Assembly (NCBI RefSeq): GCF_001183605.1
Contig: NZ_LFXJ01000010.1
Location: forward strand, 310,001 to 374,000
DNA from: Lysinibacillus xylanilyticus
GTDB taxonomy: Bacteria; Bacillota; Bacilli; Bacillales_A; Planococcaceae
Reading direction: 5' to 3'
Length of the DNA stretch: 64,000 bases
The notes below the pieces were generated by a model that worked only from the letters and a program-made list of their open reading frames with translations, made no database searches and was not told where the DNA came from. A program made the position numbers and the translations under genes. Position 1 is the first letter of the stretch; each line of letters opens with the position of its first letter. Of this stretch, positions 38,712 to 49,058 are shown piece after piece.

Positions 38712-40838
38712 ATGCAATTTCAACAAACTAATGACAAAAAACCGTTAGAACAATTTGGTCGTAATTTAATTGAAGAAGTAAAAAACGGCAAAATGGACCC
38801 GGTAATCGGTCGTGATGAAGAAATTCGTAATGTTATTCGTATTTTAACACGCAAAACGAAAAATAATCCTGTCTTAATAGGTGAGCCGGGGGTAGGTAAA
38901 ACAGCAATTGTAGAAGGGTTAGCCCAACGTATCGTAAAAGGCGATGTGCCTGAGGGATTAAAAGATTGCATATTGTATGAGTTGGATATGAGTGCCTTAA
39001 TAGCAGGGGCTAGTTATCGTGGACAATTTGAAGAGCGCTTAAAGGGTGTTTTAAAAGAGGTAAAAGACTCAGAGGGGCGCATCATTTTATTTATCGATGA
39101 AATTCATACAATTGTTGGTGCAGGTAAAACGGATGGCGCGATGGACGCGGGGAATATGTTAAAGCCAATGCTTGCACGAGGTGAGCTACATTGTATCGGG
39201 GCTACGACATTAGATGAATACCGTATGTATATTGAAAAAGATCCTGCTTTAGAGCGTCGTTTCCAACAAGTACTTGTACGTGAGCCATCTATTGAAGATA
39301 CAGTTTCCATTTTACGTGGTTTGAAAGAGCGCTTTGAGTTACATCATGCGGTACGTATTCATGACCGTGCGATTGTAGCGGCAGCAGAACTTTCAAATCG
39401 CTATATTACAGAGCGTTTCCTGCCAGATAAGGCCATTGATTTAATCGATGAAGCATGTGCGATGATTCGAACAGAAATTGATTCCATGCCACAGGAATTG
39501 GATGCAGTCACACGACGTATTATGCAGCTCGAAATTGAGGAGCAAGCACTACGTAAGGAAAAGGACGAGGCAAGTAAAAAGCGTCTAGAGCAACTCAGTG
39601 AAGAATTAACAAAGCTGAAGGAATCCTCTGAGGGCATGCGTAAACAATGGGAAACCGAAAAAGAAGCGTTACATGGCATTCAGAAAAAACGTGAAAAACT
39701 TGATAAATACCGCCGTGACTTAGATGAAGCAGAAAGTAAGTATGATTTAAATAAAGCAGCCGAACTACGACATGGGAAAATTCCTACACTTGAAAAGGAA
39801 ATTCAAGAGATGGAAAAACAATTAGAGAATGCTACGGAATCACGTATTTTACGTGAAGAGGTAACAGCTGAAGAAATCGCATCTATCGTTTCACGTTGGA
39901 CAGGAATACCAGTGACGAAATTAGTAGAAGGTGAGCGTGAAAAATTATTGCGCTTGAAAGATACATTGCATGAACGTGTAGTCGGACAAGATAATGCTGT
40001 ACAGCTTGTTACAGAAGCGGTATGGCGTGCTCGAGCTGGCATCAAAGACCCACATCGACCAATTGGTAGCTTTTTATTCCTAGGGCCAACAGGTGTTGGG
40101 AAAACAGAACTTGCGAAGGCACTAGCGGCACAGCTGTTTGATTCTGAGGATCATTTTATTCGCATTGATATGAGTGAATATATGGAGAAGCATAGCGTAT
40201 CACGACTTGTAGGGGCACCTCCAGGCTATGTTGGCTATGAAGAAGGTGGGCAATTAACAGAAGCTGTTCGTCGAAATCCATATTCAGTTGTATTATTAGA
40301 TGAAATTGAAAAAGCCCACCCTGATATTGCGAATATTTTACTGCAAATTTTAGATGATGGACGTATTACTGATAGCCAAGGTCGTATGGTAAACTTTACG
40401 AACACGGTGGTCATTTTAACTTCTAACATTGGCTCAAGCTATTTAATGGAAGCAAAAGAAGACGATATAGCAGTGGAGGATTTAGTGATGGCTGCGCTGC
40501 GTCAACATTTTAAACCAGAGCTGTTAAATCGTATGGATGATATTATTATGTTCCATGCACTATCAGATGAGCACTTTACAGCGATTGCTTGGAAATATGT
40601 CGAGCAGCTTGTCAAACGAGTTGCAGAGCAAGATATTACTTTACAAGTAGAACAAAATGTAATTGATTGGGTTGTAGAACAAGGAGCAGATGCTCAGTTT
40701 GGCGCACGACCACTAAAACGCTTCGTGCAACGTTATATTGAAACTGCAGTTGCAAAAGAATTGCTTCGAGGTGAAGTATTACCAGGAGAAACTTTGCACA
40801 TTAGAATGCATGATGGTCAATGTATTGTTGAAAAATAA
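38712..40838 (+). CDS. clpB: ClpB-type disaggregase lacking the N-terminal domain
   Basis: 708 residues from ATG 38712 (AAAAGGAG, spacing 8). It contains AAA-1 with Walker A GEPGVGKT (Lys63), a long ClpB-type coiled-coil middle domain (about 255-385, including [15 protein letters not shown]), and AAA-2 with GPTGVGKT (Lys464). The C-terminus is [16 protein letters not shown]. Usual ClpB has about 145 more residues in front; here the protein opens directly at [20 protein letters not shown]. The middle domain excludes ClpC/ClpE, and no zinc finger is present. It acts with DnaK to rescue aggregates. A CtsR box controls it. Confidence 0.9.
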   Translation: MQFQQTNDKKPLEQFGRNLIEEVKNGKMDPVIGRDEEIRNVIRILTRKTKNNPVLIGEPGVGKTAIVEGLAQRIVKGDVPEGLKDCILYELDMSALIAGASYRGQFEERLKGVLKEVKDSEGRIILFIDEIHTIVGAGKTDGAMDAGNMLKPMLARGELHCIGATTLDEYRMYIEKDPALERRFQQVLVREPSIEDTVSILRGLKERFELHHAVRIHDRAIVAAAELSNRYITERFLPDKAIDLIDEACAMIRTEIDSMPQELDAVTRRIMQLEIEEQALRKEKDEASKKRLEQLSEELTKLKESSEGMRKQWETEKEALHGIQKKREKLDKYRRDLDEAESKYDLNKAAELRHGKIPTLEKEIQEMEKQLENATESRILREEVTAEEIASIVSRWTGIPVTKLVEGEREKLLRLKDTLHERVVGQDNAVQLVTEAVWRARAGIKDPHRPIGSFLFLGPTGVGKTELAKALAAQLFDSEDHFIRIDMSEYMEKHSVSRLVGAPPGYVGYEEGGQLTEAVRRNPYSVVLLDEIEKAHPDIANILLQILDDGRITDSQGRMVNFTNTVVILTSNIGSSYLMEAKEDDIAVEDLVMAALRQHFKPELLNRMDDIIMFHALSDEHFTAIAWKYVEQLVKRVAEQDITLQVEQNVIDWVVEQGADAQFGARPLKRFVQRYIETAVAKELLRGEVLPGETLHIRMHDGQCIVEK

Positions 40839-40840
40839 CA

Positions 40841-40877
40841 AAAAAACCTGTTCCGCATTGAGCGAAACAGGTTTTTT
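40841..40877. terminator. Bidirectional terminator, clpB and yjzD
   Basis: AAAAAACCTGTT pairs with AACAGGTTTTTT between convergent genes. Confidence 0.92.
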
Positions 40878-40886
40878 CTAGTTGAA

Positions 40887-41081
40887 TTAATGATTGTCTG
40901 CAGCTTCTGGAGTTGACTCGTTTGGAATAACTGCACCGATAATGAAAACAAGAATTGTAAATACAACTGATGTTACAATAGCAGTTTGGAAATCAAAATC
41001 TACACCAAGTACAGAGCTTACTACGTAGTTTAACATTGTAACTAGTAGGAATGACCATATGAATGTTACGATATATTGCAT
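40887..41081 (-). CDS. yjzD: YjzD family (DUF2929) membrane protein
   Basis: 64 residues from ATG 41081, which follows TGAGGTG by six bases; the GTG at 41090 is inside that site. Two membrane spans (about 5-22 and 30-52) and a short acidic tail. It resembles the DUF2929 proteins found near fabH in Bacilli. Function unknown. Confidence 0.8.
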   Translation of the reverse strand: MQYIVTFIWSFLLVTMLNYVVSSVLGVDFDFQTAIVTSVVFTILVFIIGAVIPNESTPEAADNH

Positions 41082-41544
41082 TAATTTCACCTCAACCGAA
41101 CTTTTTTATATCATAAAATTTTACTACATATTCATTATCATATCATATCATAAATCGAAAAAAAAAGAACCATTTCTGTGAAACATGGCGAATTTGTCAC
41201 AACGATAATCTTTCTTTTGTACTTTTATGTAATTTCAGTAGGATCGGCGAAATTCGAGGACGTCGTAAATGCTGAATGCTAGGGAGTGTCCGTGGTTGTT
41301 TTAATCTAAGGAAAAGTCGTTCTATTCGTAGTCGAGTCGATTAAGGCAAAAAAGCATTAATTTTAATTCATCTTGCCGCTGTTCTTCAAACCAATGTTAA
41401 TCTCATACCGAGGTGGCTTATTGGGATTATCTGTGCGTTTGTCATTTTTAATTTGAAACTTTTTTACGTACCATTCGTATTATAACTAGACAATTCGAAT
41501 TGATAGAACTGAAAAAAGGGAGAAATGAATTTTTGAACCATTGA

Positions 41545-41872
41545 ATGAAACAATTACTTTTTGTAATTTACTTGATTACCATTGCGGATGCGTATTACTC
41601 AACGTTGTTTATTGAACCAAAAACACCACCGCAACACCAGACGATTAAAGCGTCAGCTATTACGTCGACACAACTACGGTAGCAAACCAAACAAAAAGAA
41701 ACTTACAACACGTCGTTTGAAACTTCAACCCATCGAGCGATTTCTTCAGAGCATTAAGCGTTCTAAAGAGAAAATGATCCTTAACGACCTATTAGAAAAA
41801 AGATTGGACGTACGCAGATTCATGCGATTGCCACCTTTCATCTTTTTACGATATCAACTTTTACGTTGTTGA
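41545..41872 (+). pseudogene. Degenerate coding-like region, unknown
   Basis: ATG 41545 opens a plausible signal/anchor peptide (MKQLLFVIYLITIADAYYST) that stops at 41680. Another frame is open from 41582 to 41872 but encodes an unusually basic, low-quality protein, and a third carries a hydrophobic end (HAIATFHLFTISTFTLLI). The mix suggests a small secreted-protein gene broken by frameshifts. The stretch 41090-41540 holds nothing I can name. Confidence 0.25.
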
Positions 41873-41898
41873 TAATATATGTTAGCAATTGCTAGGCT

Positions 41899-41929
41899 AA
41901 AGCTGCAGATTTATTTGCAGCTTTTTTTC
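41899..41929 (+). terminator. Terminator after the degenerate region
   Basis: AAAGCTGCA pairs with TGCAGCTTT, followed by TTTT. Its presence supports a transcript ending here. Confidence 0.8.
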
Positions 41930-41984
41930 ATTAACCCGTTATTATTAAATTTATCAGCCTCACTTAAATATGCTTTTTCTTGCA

Positions 41985-42125
41985 TCAGCTCTAAAAGTTG
42001 GAGATGACATTTGTTAAATCGTATGCCATGTATATAAGTTGATTTTCGTTCCGCCTGGGCGATTCCTTAGGGCTTATCGGACGCCCAAAGTGGGAACGAA
42101 AATCAACCCCACATTATCGTGATGA
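41985..42125 (+). repeat. R1 structured repeat, short form with perfect ends (R1d)
   Basis: GTTGATTTTCGTTCC (42038-42052) pairs perfectly with GGAACGAAAATCAAC (42093-42107). Between them CTGGGCG...GGACGCCCA remains, with no hairpin module and no R3. This is the minimal R1. Confidence 0.7.
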
Positions 42126-42147
42126 GGAACGTTAAATTTAATTCATC

Positions 42148-42194
42148 TTGCACCAATACTTCATTATGAGTTATAATTAAGACCAGTTACTAAT
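42148..42194 (+). promoter_or_regulatory. fabH promoter with FapR-like operator
   Basis: TTGCAC (42148-42153), 18 bases, TATAAT (42172-42177). The FapR-like partial palindrome ATTAAGACCAGTTACTAAT (42176-42194) overlaps the -10 edge and the start of transcription. FapR represses fab genes until malonyl-CoA rises, and fabHA-fabF is a known target in B. subtilis. Confidence 0.6.
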
Positions 42195-42226
42195 AATTGA
42201 TAGTAAGAAAGCAGAGGGGTTGCTAA

Positions 42227-43165
42227 ATGAACGCTGGTATTATAGGAATTGGCAAATACGTTCCGGAGAAAGTCGTTACAAATTTTGATTTAGAAAAAAT
42301 TATGGACACTTCGGATGAATGGATTCGAACTCGTACAGGGATTGAAGAACGCCGTTTTGCCGCAGATGACCAAGAAACTTCAGATTTAGCAGTAGCTGCA
42401 GCAAAAGAAGCTATTGCAAAAGCAGGTATTACGCCAGAGGAAATAGGCTTAATCCTTGTAGCAACTGTAACACAAGATCAAAACTTTCCAAGTGTAGCAT
42501 GTATGGTTCAGGAGCAAATTGGAGCAGTCAATGCGGCTGCGATGGACCAAGCGGCTGCATGTGCAGGATTTATATATAGTTTAGTGACAGCAAAGCAGTT
42601 TGTAGAATCAAATACTTATAAATATGTCTTAGTAGTAGGTGTTGAAAAGCTGTCGAAAGTACTTGATTGGGAAGATCGTAATACCGCTGTGTTATTCGGT
42701 GACGGTGCAAGTGCAGCAGTTGTTGGTCCAGTATCAGAAGGTAGAGGTATTTTATCATTTGAGCTTGGAGCTGACGGTACAGGTGGAAAGAACTTGTATT
42801 TAACACAGCAAGACACAATCGCTATGAATGGCCGTGAAGTATTTAAGTTTGCAGTTCGTCAAATGGGTGAATCTGCAGTAAACGTATTAGAAAAAGCAGG
42901 TTTAACAAAAGAAGACGTAGATTTTTTAGTGCCGCATCAGGCGAATATTCGAATTATGGAATCTGCTCGAGAGCGTCTAGAACTACCACCGGAAAAAATG
43001 TCGAAAACGATTCACAAATATGGTAATACGTCGGCAGCGTCTATAGGTATTTCTTTGGTAGATGAGCTTGAGGCAGGTAAGATTAAAGATGATGATTTAT
43101 TAGTACTTGTTGGATTTGGCGGTGGCTTAACATGGGGTGCCGTTACAGTTAGATGGGGAAAATAA
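42227..43165 (+). CDS. fabH: Beta-ketoacyl-ACP synthase III
   Basis: 312 residues. The catalytic triad is readable as Cys112 (AAACAGF), His237 (PHQANIRI) and Asn267 (YGNTSAAS). It condenses acetyl- or branched acyl-CoA with malonyl-ACP to start fatty-acid synthesis. RBS GAGGGG before ATG. fabF follows after 31 bases, the conserved fabHA-fabF pair. Length is standard. Confidence 0.97.
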   Translation: MNAGIIGIGKYVPEKVVTNFDLEKIMDTSDEWIRTRTGIEERRFAADDQETSDLAVAAAKEAIAKAGITPEEIGLILVATVTQDQNFPSVACMVQEQIGAVNAAAMDQAAACAGFIYSLVTAKQFVESNTYKYVLVVGVEKLSKVLDWEDRNTAVLFGDGASAAVVGPVSEGRGILSFELGADGTGGKNLYLTQQDTIAMNGREVFKFAVRQMGESAVNVLEKAGLTKEDVDFLVPHQANIRIMESARERLELPPEKMSKTIHKYGNTSAASIGISLVDELEAGKIKDDDLLVLVGFGGGLTWGAVTVRWGK

Positions 43166-43196
43166 AAAACGAAAAATGCTTGAGGGGAGTAATACA

Positions 43197-44438
43197 ATGA
43201 GTAAACGACGAGTAGTAATTACAGGAATTGGCGCAGTTACACCACTAGGAAATAGCATCGAAGAAACATGGACTAACATTAAAGCAGGAAAATCTGGCGT
43301 CGGCGAATTAACACGTTTAAATAAAGATCTTTTCGCAGCAAAAATTGCCGCTGAAGTGAAGGACTTTGATATAGAAAAATATATTGAACGTAAAGAAGCG
43401 CGTAAAATGGATCGCTTTACACATTATGCTTTAGCAGCGTCCATCATGGCGATGGAAGATGCACAATTAACAATCGATGAAGAGCTAGCACCACGTGCAG
43501 GTGTCTGGATTGGCTCTGGAATCGGTGGTATGGAAACATACGAACAACAATTTTTAACATTCCAAGAGCGTGGAGCAAGACGTGTAAGTCCATTTCTAGT
43601 TCCAATGATGATTCCAGATATGGCTTCAGGCCAAGTGTCGATTCACCTTGGTGCGAAGGGAATTAATTCTTGTTCAGTAACTGCTTGTGCTTCAGGTACA
43701 AACTCTATTGGGGATGCTTTTAAAGTAATTGAACGAGGCGATGCAGATGTTATGATTACTGGTGGTGCTGAGGCGCCAATCGTTAGGATGGCAGTAGCAG
43801 GCTTCTGCTCAAATACTGCATTATCTTTAAATACAGATCCAGAAACAGCTAGCCGTCCATTCGATAAAAATCGTGATGGTTTCATTATCGGTGAAGGTGC
43901 AGGTATTGTTATTTTGGAGGAGTATGAGCACGCAAAAGCACGCGGTGCAAAAATCTATGCAGAAGTTCTTGGCTACGGTGCAACAGGGGATGCACATCAT
44001 ATTACAGCTCCAGCTCCAGAAGGAGAAGGTGCTTCTCGTGCTATGATGCAAGCTTTAACTGATGGCGGCGTAGAAGCTTCACAAGTAGACTATATTAACG
44101 CACATGGAACAAGTACACCATATAACGATTTATTTGAAACACAGGCAGTAAAAACAGTCTTTGGTGAACATGCCTATAATCTTGCAATGAGTTCTACAAA
44201 ATCAATGACAGGTCATTTATTAGGTGCAGCTGGTGGTGTTGAAGCTATTTTCACAGCGCTTGCACTTAAAGAAGGCATTTTACCACCGACAATTAATTTA
44301 ACAGATCCAGATCCAGATTGTGATTTAGATTATGTACCGAATGAAGCTCGAAAAGCAGATATTAAATATGCTATGAGTAACTCACTTGGGTTTGGTGGAC
44401 ACAACGCTAGTCTACTATTCAAAAAAATCGAGGAATAA
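43197..44438 (+). CDS. fabF: Beta-ketoacyl-ACP synthase II
   Basis: 413 residues from ATG 43197 with GAGGGGAG upstream; a longer frame into fabH has no ribosome site. The active Cys is about 164 ([15 protein letters not shown]), the first His is in [11 protein letters not shown] and the second in [12 protein letters not shown]. It elongates acyl-ACP with malonyl-ACP. It matches B. subtilis FabF in length and is transcribed with fabH. Confidence 0.97.
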   Translation: MSKRRVVITGIGAVTPLGNSIEETWTNIKAGKSGVGELTRLNKDLFAAKIAAEVKDFDIEKYIERKEARKMDRFTHYALAASIMAMEDAQLTIDEELAPRAGVWIGSGIGGMETYEQQFLTFQERGARRVSPFLVPMMIPDMASGQVSIHLGAKGINSCSVTACASGTNSIGDAFKVIERGDADVMITGGAEAPIVRMAVAGFCSNTALSLNTDPETASRPFDKNRDGFIIGEGAGIVILEEYEHAKARGAKIYAEVLGYGATGDAHHITAPAPEGEGASRAMMQALTDGGVEASQVDYINAHGTSTPYNDLFETQAVKTVFGEHAYNLAMSSTKSMTGHLLGAAGGVEAIFTALALKEGILPPTINLTDPDPDCDLDYVPNEARKADIKYAMSNSLGFGGHNASLLFKKIEE

Positions 44439-44452
44439 TAAAGTAAAACTAT

Positions 44453-44489
44453 AATCAGTGGGAGGTTCTTCATCTTCCACTGATTTTTA
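44453..44489 (+). terminator. Terminator of fabH-fabF
   Basis: AATCAGTGG with CCACTGATT (one internal irregularity), followed by TTTTAG. Confidence 0.78.
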
Positions 44490-44554
44490 GTATTCACCAA
44501 AGGGCTGTTTAATCACTATAAATTAGATTGACATGCCACAAGATGCACGCTAAG

Positions 44555-44815
44555 AGAAGTGGTTGATTGGAGTGGAGACTGGGCGACTCCTTGGGGATTA
44601 GCAATAGAGGAACGAAGGCTAAAACCATCACGTCCTGTGATAACGCCTTCGTGACCAACATCGTGCTGCTGACGCTGCGTTAGCACTACGCTTTCGCGCA
44701 AAAAACATCTGTTGGCCCAAGCGGCTCATCGGACGCCCCTAGGAAGCTCTGCTCTGCGCGAAAGCGAAGCGTCAGCAACAAAGCGCCCAGTCGGAACGGA
44801 AATCAACCACTTGTT
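44555..44815 (+). repeat. R1 structured repeat (R1e)
   Basis: Starts GATTGGAGTGGAGACTGGGC. Module e pairs ACGAAGGC 44612-44619 with GCCTTCGT 44645-44652 around TCACG/TGTGA. R3 pieces lie between GACCAACAT and TGTTGGCC, and the end is GGAACGGAAATCAACC. Near-identical to R1a over its left half. Confidence 0.75.
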
Positions 44816-44850
44816 TTACAGAAGAGCCTTACTTTATTTAATATGATCAA

Positions 44851-44895
44851 AAAAACGTCAGCCCATTTTATTTACGTGGCTGACGTCTTTTTTTA
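44851..44895 (+). terminator. Terminator-like hairpin before the small membrane protein gene
   Basis: ACGTCAGCC pairs with GGCTGACGT, followed by CTTTTTTT. Confidence 0.75.
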
Positions 44896-44947
44896 TAGTT
44901 TTGTGAATAGATGATAATTAAGAAGAAATAGAAAGGATGCTCTTATC

Positions 44948-45178
44948 TTGTTCCGACTATTTTTATTTTTAATGAGCTATGGCTTATTGATTCTCTCCGT
45001 AGGGAATCTCATCTTGTATTTAAATTATCGTACACTTGGATATACCTGGCTAGTGGTTTTTAAGTTCATGGCACAAACATCAGCATTTTATCTGGCCATT
45101 GGATCAGCCGTTGTGTTATGTGCTGTTGTGCTTGATCTTGGTTATGATAAAACTTTAAATGAAAAAGATAAGATGTAA
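44948..45178 (+). CDS. Small two-span membrane protein, unknown
   Basis: 76 residues starting at TTG with AAAGGATG about 10 bases upstream. Two hydrophobic stretches (about 3-25 and 36-63) and a charged end (LNEKDKM). No family recognised. It is convergent with trpS. Confidence 0.6.
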   Translation: MFRLFLFLMSYGLLILSVGNLILYLNYRTLGYTWLVVFKFMAQTSAFYLAIGSAVVLCAVVLDLGYDKTLNEKDKM

Positions 45179-45240
45179 CTCTTAAATTACTCTCTTTTTG
45201 GCCAAGCTCTTCTGATTATCTCTATGATAAATTTTTATTT

Positions 45241-46269
<1,029 letters not shown>

Positions 46270-46299
46270 TTACATAAGACCAGGTCAATTGTTCCAAAA

Positions 46300-46565
46300 T
46301 AAAAAACATCATGCGTCCTCATTAGTTTTCTAATGAAGGGACGAATGATGTTTGAATCCGCGGTACCACCCAGCTTGCCTAAATAGGCCACTTTACTTCG
46401 TAACGTGAAGGGACGAGCTCTGCTAATAGACTCCAGTAAGGAAATTAAGACGTTCACAAAGCTAACTCGGAAGCCCATTCCAAATGCTTACACGATCTGT
46501 TTGCAGCAACCACAGACTCTCTAAACGTGTAAAGTGCAAATGTACTACTCTTCGTCAGCGTTTTT
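46300..46565 (-). promoter_or_regulatory. T-box riboswitch leader of trpS
   Basis: On the minus strand a Stem I region (GACGAAGAGTAGT near 46555, AGAGAGTCTGTGGTTGCTGC) leads to the T-box GCTGGGTGGTACCGCG at about 46359-46374. After it comes a terminator stem AACATCATTCGTCCC with GGACGCATGATGTT and a T run (46300-46352). TGG triplets in the Stem I area (for example ATTTGGAATGGGCT) fit a Trp specifier. Uncharged tRNA-Trp would stop termination. Confidence 0.93.
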
Positions 46566-46754
46566 TATTTAGTTCAATAACTGTCTTCCAAGTGTATAGA
46601 TGAGGTGAACTCACCAAAGACATAATTGATTGATTGCAAAAAATTATATTATAAAGGCTTAGTGAAATGCAAGTGTGCAAAGTCAGACTTTTGGCGGTGG
46701 TCATTCTCGAAAAAAAATTATATGCTATTTTTGTTGCTTTTTTTATCCATTTAG

Positions 46755-46812
46755 CATTCTAGAAAAGCTCCCAGTCGGTATGGAAATTAACCAAACGTTA
46801 TGGTGATGAGCT
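46755..46812 (+). repeat. R1 right-end remnant
   Basis: AAGCTCCCAGTCGGTATGGA followed by AATTAACC and CGTTATGGTGATGAGC, matching the right end of R1 copies. The rest of the spacer 46566-47060 shows no gene. Confidence 0.55.
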
Positions 46813-47062
46813 ATTTATTTGAAAATGCAACCAATATTAGTAAATATACGTCTATATTGTACACACTGAACTGACAATATTCTCGTTTAAATTTTTTAAA
46901 TGAGAACAAAAACAATCAGAGATGAGTGTTTAAAATACGCTACGAATGGGTATATTATTAGTAGTTCATTAGACATGACAAGAAGTAACTGCTGCTTTGA
47001 AAAGTTAAACAAATAGACAGAAAATTTAGTGTGATAAGGTTATTCTTTTTTTATTGGGACTA

Positions 47063-47091
47063 TATTCAAACATCACAGAGTACTGTATAAT
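47063..47091 (+). promoter_or_regulatory. Predicted spx promoter
   Basis: TATAAT at 47086-47091 with a poor -35 (TATTCA, 17-base spacing), 80 bases before spx. Assigned mainly on the -10. Confidence 0.45.
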
Positions 47092-47170
47092 GGTATGTAG
47101 ATTACATTACATTAATTCTAATTTAACACACTGGTTATAGATAATGATTAAATGGAAAGGATGTGTCAGT

Positions 47171-47569
47171 ATGATAGTAACTTTATTTACATCACCAAGT
47201 TGTACGTCTTGCCGAAAAGCGAAAGCATGGTTAGAGGAGCATGAAATTCCATATACAGAACGTAATATATTTTCCGAACCATTAAGCATTAGTGAAATTA
47301 AAGAAATTTTGCGTATGACAGAGGATGGTACGGATGAAATTATTTCAACTCGATCAAAGATTTTCCAGAAATTGAATGTTGATGTTGAAAGCTTACCATT
47401 ACAACGTTTATATGAGTTAATTCAAGAGTATCCAGGTTTATTACGTCGTCCAATCATTTTAGATGAGAAACGTTTACAAGTTGGCTACAATGAGGATGAA
47501 ATTCGTCGTTTCCTACCTCGTAAGGTTCGTGCGTATCAATTGCAAGAAGCACAGCGTATGGTGAACTAA
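47171..47569 (+). CDS. spx: Spx, thiol-stress transcription regulator (ArsC family)
   Basis: 132 residues from ATG 47171; an in-frame ATG at 47144 lacks a ribosome site and would add a foreign N-terminus. The redox switch CxxC is Cys11/Cys14 ([17 protein letters not shown]). The RNA-polymerase-binding part and the C-terminal [18 protein letters not shown] degradation end are conserved. Spx binds the RNAP alpha subunit under disulfide stress and is degraded by ClpXP with SpxH. mecA and spxH lie within 9 kb. Confidence 0.95.
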   Translation: MIVTLFTSPSCTSCRKAKAWLEEHEIPYTERNIFSEPLSISEIKEILRMTEDGTDEIISTRSKIFQKLNVDVESLPLQRLYELIQEYPGLLRRPIILDEKRLQVGYNEDEIRRFLPRKVRAYQLQEAQRMVN

Positions 47570-47599
47570 TATCTCCGTATTCTGCATAGAATAAGTATT

Positions 47600-47645
47600 A
47601 GATGTTACATGTGCATCAAGCATATTGTGACATCTATTTTTTTTT
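47600..47645 (+). terminator. Terminator of spx
   Basis: AGATGTTACA pairs with TGTGACATCT (one mismatch), followed by ATTTTTTTTTG. Confidence 0.8.
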
Positions 47646-47939
47646 GTTTTACTTATGTAAAACCTTCTATATAAAGTATAATAAATAATAGGGAGAAGTC
47701 ATATATTTCCGTAAAGTATGTTAAACTTGATTTAAACTTAATAGTTTACTACAATTTCAATAATTCAAATATCTTCTGTGAAACGGTGTATATCCTTTTC
47801 ATTTTATGACAGAACAGCATACAATATAATTAGAGACAACTGTGGACAATTAATTTTATTTTTGATTTCGGTTGCTCAAGAGTTTTACTGTAGTGTGGTC
47901 AAAGGTTGAAAAACAAAACGGAGTATGAGGTTAAAAACA

Positions 47940-48002
47940 ATGAATAAAAGCATACTAATGAAACAAAACTGTTTTTCGACAAATGACAGTGAAGGGAGAT
48001 GA
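47940..48002 (+). CDS. Possible 20-residue leader peptide before mecA
   Basis: ATG 47940, nine bases after GAGG, encodes MNKSILMKQNCFSTNDSEGR and stops 6 bases before the mecA GTG. The end of the ORF contains the mecA ribosome site (GGGAGATGAGG), so its translation could couple to mecA. Confidence 0.3.
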   Translation: MNKSILMKQNCFSTNDSEGR

Positions 48003-48008
48003 GGTCTA

Positions 48009-48677
48009 GTGGACATCGAACGTGTAAACGAAAATACACTCAAGCTCTTTATTACGTACAATGATATAGAGGATCGCGGCTATAGTCGTGAAGAAATCTG
48101 GTACAATCGAGCAAAGGGTGAACAACTTTTTTGGGATATGATTGATGAAGTAAACACGGAGGATTACTTTGATGTAGAAGGTCCTATTTGGATTCATATC
48201 AATGCGTCTGAAGTAGGCTTAGAAATCATTGTCACACGTGCACATATTTTAAAAGACGGTGAAACCTTAGATGGTTCTTCGCAATTTGACGAACACAAAG
48301 AGATGTTTGCCCCATTCGAGGACGTTGGAGAGGATCTTCTCAGTCAACTAACTCAGTTTGGTGACTTAGATGAGTCAGAGTTATTTATGGATACAGACAT
48401 TTATGTTTATAAATTTAAAGATATTGATGAGTTAATCCCTGTAGCGAAACGCATGACAGATGAATTAGTGGATTCCTCATTATTTAAATATGAAAATTGG
48501 TACTATTTAGTAGTAGACTTTGCGAACGCAGATGAAGAACTGAATCATCACGATAGAAATGCCGTTATTAAAGAATTTTTAATACCATCAAATTTCACAA
48601 TCCATCGCTTAGAGGAATATGGCGAAAAAATTATAGAATTTAATTGCTTTGAAACAGTACGAAAATATTTTATTTAA
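48009..48677 (+). CDS. mecA: MecA adaptor protein for ClpC
   Basis: 222 residues starting at GTG. The N-terminal substrate-binding domain (MDIERVNENTLKLFITYNDI) and C-terminal ClpC-binding domain (about 120-220) with a charged linker match B. subtilis MecA (218). It hands ComK and other proteins to ClpCP. coiA and pepF follow in the same order as in B. subtilis. A 20-residue ORF lies just upstream. Confidence 0.95.
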   Translation: MDIERVNENTLKLFITYNDIEDRGYSREEIWYNRAKGEQLFWDMIDEVNTEDYFDVEGPIWIHINASEVGLEIIVTRAHILKDGETLDGSSQFDEHKEMFAPFEDVGEDLLSQLTQFGDLDESELFMDTDIYVYKFKDIDELIPVAKRMTDELVDSSLFKYENWYYLVVDFANADEELNHHDRNAVIKEFLIPSNFTIHRLEEYGEKIIEFNCFETVRKYFI

Positions 48678-48704
48678 AGTAATGAGTACTTGATTCAGTG
48701 GCTT

Positions 48705-48756
48705 AGACTGTAAACAAACTTGGTGATTATCAAGTTTATTTACAGTCTTTTTATTT
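48705..48756 (+). terminator. Terminator of mecA
   Basis: AGACTGTAAACAAACTTG pairs almost perfectly with CAAGTTTATTTACAGTCT, followed by TTTTATTT. Confidence 0.92.
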
Positions 48757-48779
48757 AAAAGGATTAAAAAGATAGCAAT

Positions 48780-48985
48780 TTTAACGTCTTTCAGCGGTGT
48801 CCGAACATCGTAGAATCGGAAAGGAGTTCACATAGGATGTTAGCCTAAAATCATCGCATCCATGCGATAACGGCTAACTGACCTGCATCACGCAGGCCTA
48901 AGCACAAAACCGATTCCGGAGGTATTGTTTATCTATAGCGAAAGCGTAGCGGCAGCTACAATTATGCCGAGGCAAAATTGATATT
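48780..48985 (+). repeat. R2 structured repeat (R2c)
   Basis: AGAATCGG with CCGATTCC encloses module f: GTTAGCC 48839-48845 pairs with GGCTAAC 48872-48878, inner ATCGCA/TGCGAT, then GACCTGC ATCAC GCAGGCC. The first R2 half is almost gone. This copy shows the P3 hairpin with its short, unfilled loop. Confidence 0.75.
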
Positions 48986-49058
48986 TCAAGAAAAAGCCGT
49001 TCTTTATTTGTTGCTATAAAAACACTCCTTTACAATTAGTTAAAAAGGAGATGATTTT

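Noticed and set aside
43137..43196. FabF start inside fabH
   Set aside because: ATG 43197 has GAGGGGAG and gives the standard 413-residue length.
44516..44701. Minus-strand ORF over R1e, and similar ORFs at 29191-29572, 37054-37317 and 30677-30865
   Set aside because: All are translations of R1/R2/R3 repeats, recurring with the repeat and lacking start signals.
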